Shown: positions 44,057-55,349 of the stretch, one piece after another
Layout of the letters: the number at the start of each line of letters is the position of its first letter
Numbering within the stretch: the first letter of the stretch is position 1
Assembly: GCA_022496805.1 (NCBI GenBank)
Contig: CM040092.1
Coordinates: forward strand, 15,704,113 to 15,768,112
Direction of reading: 5' to 3'
Origin: Pohlia nutans
Taxonomy: Eukaryota > Streptophyta > Bryopsida > Bryales > Mniaceae
DNA length: 64,000 nucleotides
Position numbers and translations under genes: made by a program
The notes under the pieces: generated by a model
Databases searched by the model: none
What the model was told of the DNA's origin: nothing
Seen by the model: only the letters and a program-made list of their open reading frames with translations

Positions 44057-45996
44057 GAAGACATTCGTGCATGATCTGCTGGCAGTCTGGCCTGAGATGC
44101 TGAGTGCAATTTCTACACATGAGGATCCATTATATAATGCAGACCATGTGCACACGTGAGGACAATTTCATGGTCGCACTCCAGCACGGGCCAACCTAGT
44201 TGATTATGGATAGAGTATGACACTGGATGGAGTAGTACGTACGATTGACTGAGACATCAGTGGAAGTCACCTTATTCATGACTGTCCTGTGTGGACTTTG
44301 ATGTTGGCTCTTGAACAAACGGACTCTCCAGGTATTCAAGCCGGCCACCCAAAGGGGGCCAGAGTTCTTCTTGGTCGAAAACGGCATCACAGGAGCATTT
44401 CGATGCTCGGTCCAGCATGGAACTGGTCAGCCCAGGTACAACAAAGTCTGACTCACAGCGTATGAGAGTGAAGTGGAGAGAACACAGTCAGAGACGATGA
44501 TTGAGTGATTACATCAACAATGTGACGAAATCCGACGCACTAGGCTCGGCTATAGTCTAGGGAAAATGAGAGCAAAGAAATTATTCGAATGAATGAATTG
44601 CCTAGGAGACTAGAACTGGAGCTCTCAAGTGCATCTGGACAAGTAAATGGGTGGTGTTTCCAACCCAGCCCCACCGTGGAGATTTATTTAACAAAGTTCA
44701 ATTTCTTGCGTGTAACTTAATGTAAGTTAGAAAATCATGCTACAAGAAAGAAGATACCTATCGTGTCAAAGTTTTGCTTTGACAAATCTCACGGGATCTA
44801 TCAGCTGAGTATAAGTCACGCGCAAGACGCCTGCCACAGGAAGATGGGGTTAGGGTAAATACTTTGAATAATTATGTAGAGCTGGGAGATACATATTTGA
44901 CAAGTCCAAAGAAATTTACGTGAATGTACGTATTACTCAGGATCCATATGAGAACTGGTCCAGCAGTGGGCGAATTTTGGACGACCCGTGTGAAGGAAAG
45001 CCCGCTCATGAGAATGACACTGTAACAGTGACCACACCGTGTCAAGCAGTGAAACGAGTACCCATGTGTTTCGACCTAGTCCAGGCGAAAGCGATCAAAC
45101 AGGTGTCTATTTCTTGAATAAACTTCCAAATTTTACCTCTGAATAGAGCAGCTGGCTAGCACATAATTTTATAAACCCTACTGGCCTGAGTAAGTGAGAA
45201 TCTCGCATATATATTGCTCTCAAGCTGGAAGTAGAGATACCGGAATGTATGCTGATATGCCACTGCAAGGACATCCGTCACACCTTCATCCTTCGTATCG
45301 CAAGCATTATCTTACCCCGGCCAGGAAATGCTGAGCAGTCTTCCTAAGATTCACCCCAGCTGCCAGGACCTGAGGTACAAGATGAACATAGGTAAGAGCA
45401 ATCTCATTGCAATATACAAGATTGGTTTGACTTGCCCAAGCTTATTAGAAAACACTGTTCTTTGCCCTTTGGAAGAAATTCAGCAACAAATTAAGAACAC
45501 GCTTATAGAGCATGCAGAAGACAAGAAATCAGGGATCTATCATCTAAGTTGACCAGTAAACCAACTACATGTTCTCAAGGCCTATGAATGTATTGAAAGC
45601 ACAGCCGGTAACCGATGTCCACCCTAGCCAGGACAGATCCGAAATCAAAATTGCTTGAAAGGAAATGCATACCAAGACGGTTGATGAGCCTGGCAGGAGA
45701 TCCTCCAATTGAGCAGCATCGCATCACCAAACCGAAGCATCTTATATAGCAGGACGTACTCCCCAGGCTTGAAGCCAAGACATTTTGGAATCAAAGAAGT
45801 GAGTCATGCTTTGCACTTGACACTTCCAGGCTGAAGGAGGATACGTGTGAGAATTGCAGCACTGTTGCTATCAGGTGGTCCACTGGTCCTGCTACCAGTG
45901 TGAGCACAGATCTGACAGAAGGCTCACAGAAAGTATATCTGCAACTCGTTCGAGGTCATTTGGATACAAGATGTAACAGATGACAACGGATATTAA
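44057..45996. other. Intergenic, 3' of the GRAS gene, no gene seen
   Basis: Less AT-rich than most of the window. Open frames (44920-45117, 45328-45552, minus 45575-45778) lack motifs. Part of 45800-45996 is probably GRAS 3' UTR. Confidence 0.4.
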
Positions 45997-48900
45997 TCAA
46001 AAAATCTGGCGCAAACTTGAAGAGATTTTAGGTTCCCACACTGAACAGGCATGCACGATTGCGTTGTTGATGCCCATGAGAAACCATCCTTCATCTTTAC
46101 CGACCCCGTAGTCTTTGTGAAACGTAGCCATCATGGCTGTAATTTTGGAGAAAACATGTGGGTTGAGCGGCCGTAGAGTAAAACCTGCTCGTTGCAGTCG
46201 GTTCTGCCATTGCCGATATGGCTCAGCACGTTCGACTCTAGTTTGTCCTTCACAAGCAATGATATTCAAAAGCTGCCGACTGAAAAACTCCCTTTCGATT
46301 ATTACTCTATCTGGATCATCAGGAGGCATAGATATCTCCATCCCATCAAATATTGCTGAGTAATGCTTGACGCTCTCCCGAAAGCGGGTCATGAAAAATG
46401 GAGCATTATACCCTCCATTTAACCCCACAAAAACAAACACCTGCACATTTGATGCACAATTGAGCTGATGATGTAATAGATATATAATTTAGCCAATAGT
46501 CGCTGCATCGGATGCAGCAGAAGGAAAATTTGAGACTAATACATCGTCAAACATACAGTTCACTCGCAGAGTTCTCGTTGCTAACGTCTAGGCAAGATGT
46601 CATATACTAACGCTTTCAACAGTTGGGATACTGGGCCACACTAGTAGGAATTAAACAGGAAAGTAGTTAAGAGGGTTAGGTAAGAACATTGTTGATACTA
46701 TCGGGGTTATATGAGTACCTTAGGGTTCATGCTTCGGATCCTTCTTAGCACAAGTTCACGAGGACTTGTGGCCATTACCGACTCGTCCAGAAGAGTATGC
46801 AGCCTATCACTGCACACTGCAAGGACTTCATCGTCTCTCAAATTCATGTCCCTAGCCGTAAATGATTCCCAGTTTCCAGCCAGTGCGACAAATTCAAACG
46901 GTACATTGTAGGACTTCGCAAACTCCGCCAGCCTACGTCCCGTTTCATTTATTTTCAAGGCGGGATCATTTCCTGGATATGCGTAATCAATACCTGCCAT
47001 TGGAATAAAGAAGCTTTATAAGAGGTTCAACTATGTATTTCAACATCTGCTTGTCTTGTACACGATCAAACATAAAATACAAACTAAACAGGCCGAACGC
47101 TAATGTAATATTGTATCCTAAAAGTGTGAAGGTTAGACTGAGGTCGTAGATACCTGTTATACGAAGATGGGGGGCACCTCCTGGCCTTAGTGCTAATTGT
47201 TGCATGAGTCCCGGAAATTCAGTTCCAAATTGAATTCCGTAGAACACCACATGAACACGACTAGCACCTTCAAAGGCTTCTAGTACCGTTCCCATGGAAA
47301 AAAAGTGGGAAAGTTTGATGTAAGGGCAATTCTCGAAGTACAGGCGAATGGCTTTGAATGTAGACACAGCAGAAGGGCAGTTGTTCATGGTTACCGTATA
47401 GAGCTGTTCACCAGTCCCCGACATTCGTGCCACCTGCAGGGCAAAAGAACAGCACCGAAGGTTAACTTCCTTTCTGAGGCTGGACGAAAAAAGAGGACGT
47501 CCACGAACTGTACAAGCAAAGCAAGAAGGATATATAGTCAAGTGAATAAGTCATTCTGTACTCTTCAGAGCGGGTGCACATGATGGCTAATACATAAAGC
47601 ATAATTGATGTACAATTTAATTCATCTGCGACCATTCGACTGTTTCCTCATCTGCAACCATCGGAAGTCTGAAACTCACGGTATTCCAGAAAGTGATCAC
47701 CAGAAAACTCCATGCCGTTTTAACAACCTCAATCATCCTGCCTCTAAGCTTTCAAGGAAAAATATACAAATTCGAAGTTCTACGCTAACGTAGGGCATAT
47801 GCAGCACAACTTGGGTAACAAGTCGGTGCCTTTTTGACGCTTTGGTTAAGAATTACTTATGCGATTTTGTTCTAGCCCCTGTAGGGTTTGAGCAAAGAGC
47901 TAACTGACCAGAGCTTCCATAAGATAATGCGCCAATCGTTCTGTAGCGGTCCCGTAGGGTGATGAGTTCAGCCGTAGTTCAGCTAACAAATCCGTCGCCA
48001 GACGATCATTGCCCTGACTCACTGCAAGCGCGCACCTGCGACATAGCATTAACTTTGAAGAGGTCAAAAATTCAGTGTGCATCTGAATCTCCAGCAATTT
48101 TTCGGTTCTTGTGTTCAGCGTAAGACGATAGAAATGAACCAAAGAAATAGCTTGCGGACGTTCCACAGCGATTTTTCAGGACCTCGCCATTGTTAACTGA
48201 GAGCCATGGCTGGCGGGATAAAACTTGAAAACGTCCTAACACCGAAGTTTAGAGGATCAAACTATAATTCTGCCAGAGCCGATGACCCTAAAGATTGGCC
48301 GTGCTCACCAATACATTCATTCCTCCAGCAATGAAAGCTTTGAACAAAGGCTAGGGAATAACAATACCTGTAGAGCAATTCGGTCAGACTCCCGCAAGAG
48401 GAGGACGCGACAGCACTGTCATCCGAGGACTTTGAACTTCCCGCCCCACAGAGAAGCCTGTTGAAGTCGAAATTGGAGGATGGCGTGAAGTTTTGATTAA
48501 GGGTTTTTAAGTATAATCTCCAATCCTCATCTAAGTACATTAGAATTGTATCTGTCTCGGTCGAAGTGCTGGGATCCATATTACCAAAACTAATCGACAC
48601 ATCCGCTATGTGTTTGCTAAGCACGCAAGCGTACGCCTCCATAATCGTCCGAATCGTAATTTCGTCTGGTGGACTGAAGTCGGCTCTCACGCAGATCTCG
48701 TCATTTGAACATTCGGTATCACCAGAATCACACAATGCAGAGCTCGGAGAAATGAGTTCAGCAATCTCCTTGGCCATTGCTTGATAAGCACTACTTTTTT
48801 CAATCATGCTTATTTCTGATTCAGCATTATAAGACTCTGCGTCCTCCCAGCGACTCTCGTAATCTACCACATCGGATTCCTCACACTCAACTAGGCCAAT

Positions 48901-49551
48901 AAGTCCAGAAATCTCCTTCGCCATAGCCTGGTACGCACTAGTCTCGTGTACCATAGACTTTTCTTCTTCCAGGTTCTCGTCCATAAGTATGGCATCGAGA
49001 TAGCTAGCCAACGGCTGTGTCTGTGCTTCGAAGTCGACTGAGCCACTGCTACTATCTCCAGATTCTGTGATGCCAGATAACTGCCCGGACATACTCCGAC
49101 TTTCACTCGAAAGGGTAAGGGAACCACCGAGCGACTTCAATGCTTGTAAACGACCATTGCCGGCACCGCCTGGTGCTGGACGTACATTCCATTTCAACAA
49201 AGAAACTGATCGCGGAATATCTGTCTTCAGGGAATAACATTTCAGTTCCGGGAGTGCAAACCTGGGAATAAACACTGTTGATGCATTCAGTCTCGGCTTG
49301 TGAAAAAATAATTTTTCTGGCCCTTCCTGACTGCAAACTGGCGAATCTGGAGCAGAAATCACTTCCGACGAAGAAGATTCTGAACCAATTCGCCTTCCTA
49401 TCAGGACATCTGAGAGAGGAGCAGACGTAATACGTCGTTGCAGTTTCGGTCTGTGAGACTGAAGCCATGCTTGCTGTAGCAAACTCTCTAACGGCGAGAT
49501 TTCAGCACAACTTTCTCGAGAAGATCCCTCCCCTCTCCTGCTTCCTAGCAT
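45997..49551 (-). CDS. GRAS-domain transcription regulator, five exons, altered VHIID motif
   Basis: A 769-residue nuclear regulator. Exons on the minus strand: 49551-48368, 48035-47909, 47433-47154, 46993-46719, 46440-45997, all GT-AG with frame kept (2310 nt). The N-terminal 390 residues are acidic and Ser-rich and hold a duplicated motif, SAYQAMAKEI (about 205-214 and 254-263). The GRAS domain follows: LHR1 (ELLYRCALAVSQGNDRLA, SSPYGTATERLAHY), VHIID region, LHR2 (LRITGI, ETGRRLAEFAKSYNVPFEF), PFYRE-type (NAPFFMTRFRESVKHYSAIFD, ACEGQTRVERAEPYRQW) and a diverged SAW end (SVWEPK). The core box reads VHVVF at 497-501, lacking the usual Asp. The sequence is closest in style to the LISCL (SCL9/SCL14) group. 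Four introns inside the domain are unusual, since most GRAS genes have none. The frame extends to a GTG at 49626. The ATG at 49551 is the first available start. A further 5' exon cannot be excluded. Confidence 0.88.
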
Positions 49552-50671
49552 ACCTGCAACAATCTCGACAGCCACTTGTTCTCTGCTTTGAATCGTCGTT
49601 GTAGACGAGCTCTTCTTTTCTTCCACAGCGCCCCGGCCACCACCTCGAATTTCACTCTCTATGCCCTACACTGCAACCGAAGTCTCCACAACGCCAGTTC
49701 CATAATACAGCAGTTTGAAGTTCTGGGTCGAGGATCTCAAAGTCAGTCAGTCGGTCGGCGCAAGAAATCGCAGGCCAAATCCAAAAAATTGCTCCGACAA
49801 ACATTCAAATCTCCGAAACGAGAGTTCTGGTTGCATCGTGGACACCGCGGGTCTAAGATAAGAGTCTACGGTGCCAAGTCGCAAACTAATGCCGCATTCC
49901 GCTAAATACTACTTTTATAACACCAAATTCAGGGAAAATACGCTGTACCTCACGAACTATTTTTCGTCTTTCTGGAATCCGTGACTTCATTCTTGGAGCA
50001 CAGAACCCGAAAAAAGAAACAAAACCTTACAACGACTCTAGGGACGGAATGAAAGGACTCTGTTACTTCTAATGATAAGGCGGCTGACTCGTCCTCATGG
50101 CTAACTTAACTTAACCAGAAAGGCAACTATCTGCACTTGTAACCTAGCATGTGACCTCAAGCAACTGAACGGCGTGGCAGACGAGCACTCGAGCAGCTCC
50201 CGGGAAAAGCGGCGGCTAGGGTACTGAGATCGGTGGCGGTATCACGAATCGCAACAAAACACACCAAAGGCAGGGTCGCCTGCTACTTGTGGACGACGAG
50301 ATCTCAAATAGTTGACCACATTCAAAGGCCAGGGTCGGAGTGCATGGCGGGAGAACTAATGAAGAGTGTAGATATTCTATACTTCCCGAAAAACTTTGAA
50401 AACAAAATAGGCGTTCGAAGCTCGATTTATGTAAAAAATAAAGATAAACAAATAGGCAGATGGAATCAAAATCCCGACAACGAAGTCCTGCCGTTCCATG
50501 TGCCTTGATTCCATGGCACCATGATTCCATCCTCTATCATGGGCTCACGCACTCACTGTGCCTGCCACATCGTTTGCACATCAACCAGTGTGCATATCTC
50601 CACAGAAAAGACGGCGAAATCCAACTCCGCGTGCTCCCGAAATTCTGCAAAAATTACAGTACATCGGCTAA
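49552..50671. other. 5' flank of the GRAS gene, no other gene
   Basis: Likely leader and promoter of the minus-strand GRAS gene. The frame stays open to 49626 and is stopped by TAG shortly upstream. The plus frame at 49576-49905 is rich in Arg/Ser without a domain and probably fortuitous. Confidence 0.4.
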
Positions 50672-51169
50672 GGGCCGCTTCACACCAGGGTTTTTTTTTC
50701 TGGCACCATGGTGCCAAACTCCATTGTCGTGGCACAGTCATAATGGTCTAAATATGGAGGGACCACTCTCCATTGCATGCATCGAGCACTGCTACAGTGC
50801 AAAAAAAACCCTGCTTCACACTATGGGCGAAGGTCGAGAGGCCATCGATTTCAACCAATCAACAGATTGCAAGAAACCAAGAATTCTGCCTCTCCACCCT
50901 TCACACTAGAGGCCAAAGTCCAAAGGCCGTATCCTTCCAAAATGCCTACATGGCAACACTTTTTGACCAAGGTGACGGACTCTCGAAGGAAGTTTGGATT
51001 GGACAGGAATGGAAACCCAAACTATGGTCGAGAGGCCGTCCATTTTTTTCATAAAAATCAAAAGTATATTTTATTGCCTATTTTCAGCCGTTTCTTTGGA
51101 CTCTCAACAAAGTTTGGCCACTCAATCCCACGGGCTCTCGACTTGGATGGCCATAGTGTGAAGCGATCC
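50672..51169 (+). mobile_element. PIF/Harbinger-type MITE K, copy 1, split by a hAT element
   Basis: Termini GGGCCGCTTCACAC and GTGTGAAGCGATCC flanked by the 3 bp duplication TAA (50669-50671 and 51170-51172). The body, excluding 50686-50821, is an inverted copy of 53202-53564. Small size and a TWA duplication fit PIF/Harbinger. Confidence 0.85.
50686..50813. mobile_element. hAT-type MITE L inside K copy 1
   Basis: 128 bp with 13 bp termini CAGGGTTTTTTTT and AAAAAAAACCCTG. Flanked by a perfect 8 bp duplication CTTCACAC (50678-50685 and 50814-50821). 8 bp duplications and CAGGG ends are hAT features. The intact sister element at 53202-53564 shows the empty site. Confidence 0.92.
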
Positions 51170-51243
51170 TAAGTGACAAACTCTACAAACATGATAGTTT
51201 CACGCAATGCGACAATCTAAAAGTGATAAGCTCAGGAGTTTTT

Positions 51244-51604
51244 TTTTTTTGAAACAAATGGATGCTTTATTTCCATTGCACAACAGATTACAAACATCAC
51301 ACTGTGAACGAAGAGAACACATCTCCACTATCTCCTTACAGGTGATTTTTTTGGATTTCTCTTCCTACAATATATGGACTAGACCCAAAGCTCCTAATCA
51401 TTTCCTACTAAAAGCGACACCCCACTGTAACATGAGGCCCGGGAGCAATCCCCGTCATGCTCGGGGTTCCTATCAAGCATGGAAGTATTAGCCTCGTGCA
51501 TCCAACCGGAATCAAACCGCCACCCTCTTTGGTGCTAACAAGCACTCCTAAGCGGAGCTCACCTCCTGGCTTTCACCTAGGTAGTTTAAAGTCATTCCAG
51601 ACCT
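51244..51604 (-). mobile_element. tRNA-like SINE, copy 1 (uninterrupted)
   Basis: Read on the minus strand it starts at about 51604 (AGGTCTGGAATGACTTTAAA), has a pol III B box GGTTTGATTCC near 51520, and runs through GACGGGGATTGCTC and TTCACAGTGTGATGTTTGTA to a poly-A at 51243-51250. Flanked by the duplication AGCTCA(A/G)GAGTTTTT (51605-51619 and 51229-51243). The A box is not clear. About 360 bp. Confidence 0.85.
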
Positions 51605-51619
51605 AGCTCAAGAGTTTTT

Positions 51620-52497
51620 CATTACTATACCATGCGCAATTGATTTTCCTTCCGTTTTTTTTTAATATAAATATAATAATAATAATAAAAAGAAGTGATG
51701 AATGCAACGGAGAGATGAATGCAACGGCAACGAATCAAGCGCTACAGTACTCTGGTTTTTTTGTTTTTTTTGGCACAAATTGTGCAGCATTCTGTTTCCA
51801 TTATTTAAAATAGCGAAAGCAATTTTTAAAAATTAAATGAAACCGAGTAACCGGTGAGCGCACAACGGGCGAGGCGATGGTGCATATGCGAGAATCCAGA
51901 AGCATCTTCCGAATTAAATTAGTTAACCTAATCTCGCTATTGGCTCCGCCATTTCGCGACTATGCACTTTCGAAATAGAATAAACCTAATCAAAGAATAG
52001 ATAAGCAATTCTTGCAACGAATGCGTGCATCATGTGCTCGGGCGAATGCAAAGACCGATTGACTTGTAGGGACTTGTAGGGAGAGAGATACAGTACCGGT
52101 AATGCTGGTGAATCTTTGCGCAGCACAATCCACAGAATGCTTACCGCCAGACTTGGCCGGGTCTCCGTGTTTTCTGAACTGGAAGGCTTGCTTGCTCCTC
52201 AAGCGATCGCCAAATGCGTCCAACTGGCTTGCTCGCCAAGCTATGCCTAAGCCTCATATTTCTTAAACATTTATAATCTCCGGCAATCTCTCACTGACTA
52301 CCATGCTTGCTTCCTTCTTCATTTTTTTCTTTGGAAAATGAGCGTGTGACGATCGATGCGCGCTTCTGCGCAATAACAGAGAATACCTACAGCGTCAGAG
52401 GAATGTCCAGTTCTTCCTCGTCTTTTCTACATTACCTGCTGCCAAGAACGAGCATCAGGTCAACCCAATAGTAAACAGAGCTTTGGTGTTTACGAGT
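51620..52497. other. Intergenic, no gene supported
   Basis: Short AT microsatellite near 51663-51690 and a GGGACTTGTAGGGA duplication at 52066-52082. The 77-codon minus frame at 51990-52223 has no motif. Confidence 0.4.
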
Positions 52498-52914
52498 TTA
52501 ACCCTTGACCCTTTAGTGCTCAAGCGAGAGTAATATTAAACATTGGACAAGTACTTTTCCACTCTTACAACACATGCAAATCCTACATGTGTCCCTACAA
52601 AGGTGCCGACCAAACCATTTATCACACATTCCAACAACCATATAAAATATTTTCAAATACAAGTATATTTTAAGAACTTGTAAGTTAGTATAACGTAGAG
52701 TCCTCTTTTCTCAAGAAAGAATGTAGTTGAACATTGTATTCTCTTCCTCCAAGAGGTGGACTTTGGTGTGGGGTTTAAAAAAAAAAAATTATTGGCACAT
52801 ACGACCCACACTAGTAGCAATGAATGATAAATTGACCGAGCCCTTGGCATATTATTTTGGTGTGAGGTCTTGAACAAACATACTCTTACTTCACGTCAAC
52901 CCATCAAAGGGTTA
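52498..52914. mobile_element. Probable TTAA-type element (H)
   Basis: Left end TTAACCCTTGACCCTTTAGT; right end CAACCCATCAAAGGGTTAG, imperfectly inverted and with TTAG in place of TTAA. About 417 bp, non-coding. Confidence 0.45.
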
Positions 52915-53201
52915 GAGTTGTTTAATTACATGCACTTCATGCATGCTTCCTCCACACTATTTTAGAATCCTCACTATTCATACGTCTACATTCACGTGAA
53001 AGAAGGGAGCTAGTTGGGTGTCATAATAAAAGTCTTCTGCAGGAAATTTAGCCAGTGAGGTGTTGTCTTTGCCAGAATTTGGAACTCTAGAAACTAAGGT
53101 AGACGTACCCTAAATTGATAAAATAAGGATTTTAGCATGGAAAATGTTGAAGTTAATCAAAACGATGTCTCAAAGTGGAAATAAACTTCAAACTTACCTT
53201 A

Positions 53202-53564
53202 GGATCGCTTCACACTATGGCCGTCCAAGTCGAGAGGCCATGGGATTGAGTGGCCAAATTTTGTTGAGAGTCCAAAGAAATGGGTTGAAAATAGGCAATA
53301 AAATATAGTTTTTTTTTTTTATGAAAAAAAATCGACAGTCTCTCAACCATAGTTTGGGTTTCTATTCCCGTTCAATCCAAACTTCTTTCGAGAGTCCGTC
53401 AACCTTAGTCAAAAAGTGTTGCCATGTAGGCATTTTGAAGGGCGACAGCCTTTGGACTTTGGCCTCTAGAGTGAAGGATGGAGAGGCCGAACTCTTAGTT
53501 TCTTGCAATCCGATTGGTGGAAATTGACGGCCTCTTGACCTTCGATCACAGTGTGAAGCGGCCC
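53202..53564 (-). mobile_element. PIF/Harbinger-type MITE K, copy 2 (intact)
   Basis: 363 bp with termini GGATCGCTTCACACTATGG and GTGTGAAGCGGCCC flanked by TTA on both sides (53199-53201, 53565-53567). Inverted relative to 50672-51169, sharing GCCATGTAGGCATTTTGAAG and TCCAAACTTC. Confidence 0.9.
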
Positions 53565-53572
53565 TTAAACTC

Positions 53573-53750
53573 GTTTTGGATTCAAAAAAACTCCAAAACT
53601 AGTCTATGGTGAGTTGGAGGATAATCTAAAGCAAGGTCCTGCACCGCCATGGGGTGTAGAACTCGTGATACTCCCAAGAGTTCCCACTAGTTCCCCCAAG
53701 CTAAGAGACCCGACCATGGGGATTATTCATGAACAATGTTGGTTATAAAT
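53573..53750 (-). mobile_element. MITE family J fragment (J4)
   Basis: Inverted and partial relative to 55014-55349: shares AACTAGTCTATGGTGAGTTG, TAATCTAAAGCAAG, CACCGCCATGGG, CCCCCAAGCTAA and TTCATGAACAATG. Confidence 0.65.
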
Positions 53751-53774
53751 TGTAATTACAAGAGAAAACTCCAC

Positions 53775-54326
53775 TTAACCCCTAAGCGCTCAAACGACCA
53801 TTTTCTGGTCGTTTCTCGAATTTAACGGGCTGCCCGGAACAAAAAAAATAAAAAAATTGAAATAAAAATAAAAAATAAAAAAATACTACATCAAGTCTAC
53901 TTTCCAACCCGATTTGAATTATGGCAATCCGAGTTAAACTCCACCCGGGAGAATTTTTCAAATTAGATCATCTCAACATTGTCTTAGTGTTATAAAATTT
54001 GCTATTTGGAGAAAGTAATGATGATCCCTCCATCATTTCTTTTTCTTTTTTGAAGTTTACAATAGATAGCCCAACTTTAACCAATCATACTAAATTTTGA
54101 ACTCTAAAATTGAAAATTATAATTTATACAATTTTTCAAAGGTTAATGCTTTTTAATTCATTAAAAAATGATCTAAAGTTATTTTGGAAGTTTGACCGTA
54201 CGGATAATTTGTAGAGATGATACTCTACATTTTGTCTATTGAACCAAACTTCATCAAACATATGGAAGGCACATATTATAACACATCTATGTTTTGTCCA
54301 ATACCCCTCGGGCTTTTAGGGGTTAA
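53775..54326. mobile_element. TTAA-flanked piggyBac-type element (C)
   Basis: 552 bp from TTAACCCCTAAGCGCTC to CGGGCTTTTAGGGGTTAA. A palindrome ACGACCATTTTCTGGTCGT lies just inside the left end. Non-coding, AT-rich interior. Confidence 0.75.
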
Positions 54327-55013
54327 ACTCCTCTCATGCACCAATTCTACTTTCGGATAAATCTAATGATGAGATGTTTTTCTTTTATGGAGAAACAAAG
54401 ATATTGTAGAATGGTGTGTTTTCAAGTTTTCTTTTTTCTCAAAATTAAATTTATTACCAAAAAAAATTAAGTGAAAAGTTATTTAAAACCCATGACTACC
54501 GGTAATATATAGGTTCACCTATAACCAACAACAATACGATCAATTCCTGAACATGAAGTTGCTTTGTGTTGTTGCTATGTGTTGACTAGCATTGTGTTGG
54601 CTTTTGGGTTCCTGAAACGCAACTTTTAGGAAGTCTACATGTTAGTCATGAGGTACTTATGGGCTATGGGTACCTCTTCCTCAGAACTGTAGCTTTTAAC
54701 CTGTTACTTGCAACAGTTTTCGCTCACCTAATAATCAAGCCACACTAATTTTAGCAGGAAAGAAACCTGTATCATATACAACACTGGCGCAAACTGATAC
54801 CATAGATTCTGGTTTTCTGTGATAACCTGGCGGTACAAAGCAATAATAAATTCTGAAATTAGATGCGAAACCATAGTTTTAATTAATTTTTACTCTTTTT
54901 AAATACCCTCTGCTCCCCTCATATTCGGAAATTAATTAAAAATTGATACCCTGTGTTTATTTTTTAAATATGAAGGGTGAAATGTTGAAAATGTTGGAAA
55001 TTATTGAGCAATT
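54327..55013. other. AT-rich intergenic, no gene seen
   Basis: Nothing recognised. Confidence 0.45.
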
Positions 55014-55349
55014 GAGTTAACTGAAAAGAACAAGGGAATTATGTTGAGTCTATGCAGAGTCTATGCCCCATTAATATCAATATCTGATGTGGATTGTGCA
55101 TGAACAATTCCTTGGTCCCTTTGTGAATATTCCCTTAGGCTTGGGGGAACCTGTCCTTTAGCTTTGGGGAGGTCACGAGTTCCACTCCCATGGGCGGTGC
55201 AGGGCCTAGCTTTAGATTATTCTCCAACTTTGCTTTAGATTATTCTTCAACTCACCATAGACTAGTTTTGCTGTCTTTTTGAACTGAAAACGAGTTTAAA
55301 TTGAGTTGAAGGTTTCATTTCACTTTGAGACATTCTTTTTGGTTAACTC
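55014..55349. mobile_element. MITE family J, copy 3
   Basis: 336 bp from GAGTTAACTGAAAAGAA to TTCTTTTTGGTTAACTC. Shares the interior CTTTAGATTRTTCTCCAACT and CATAGACTA with 61718-62027. Confidence 0.7.

Noticed and set aside
49576..49905. 109-codon plus frame overlapping the GRAS 5' end
   Set aside because: Arg/Ser-rich, no domain, lies opposite the GRAS start and probable leader.
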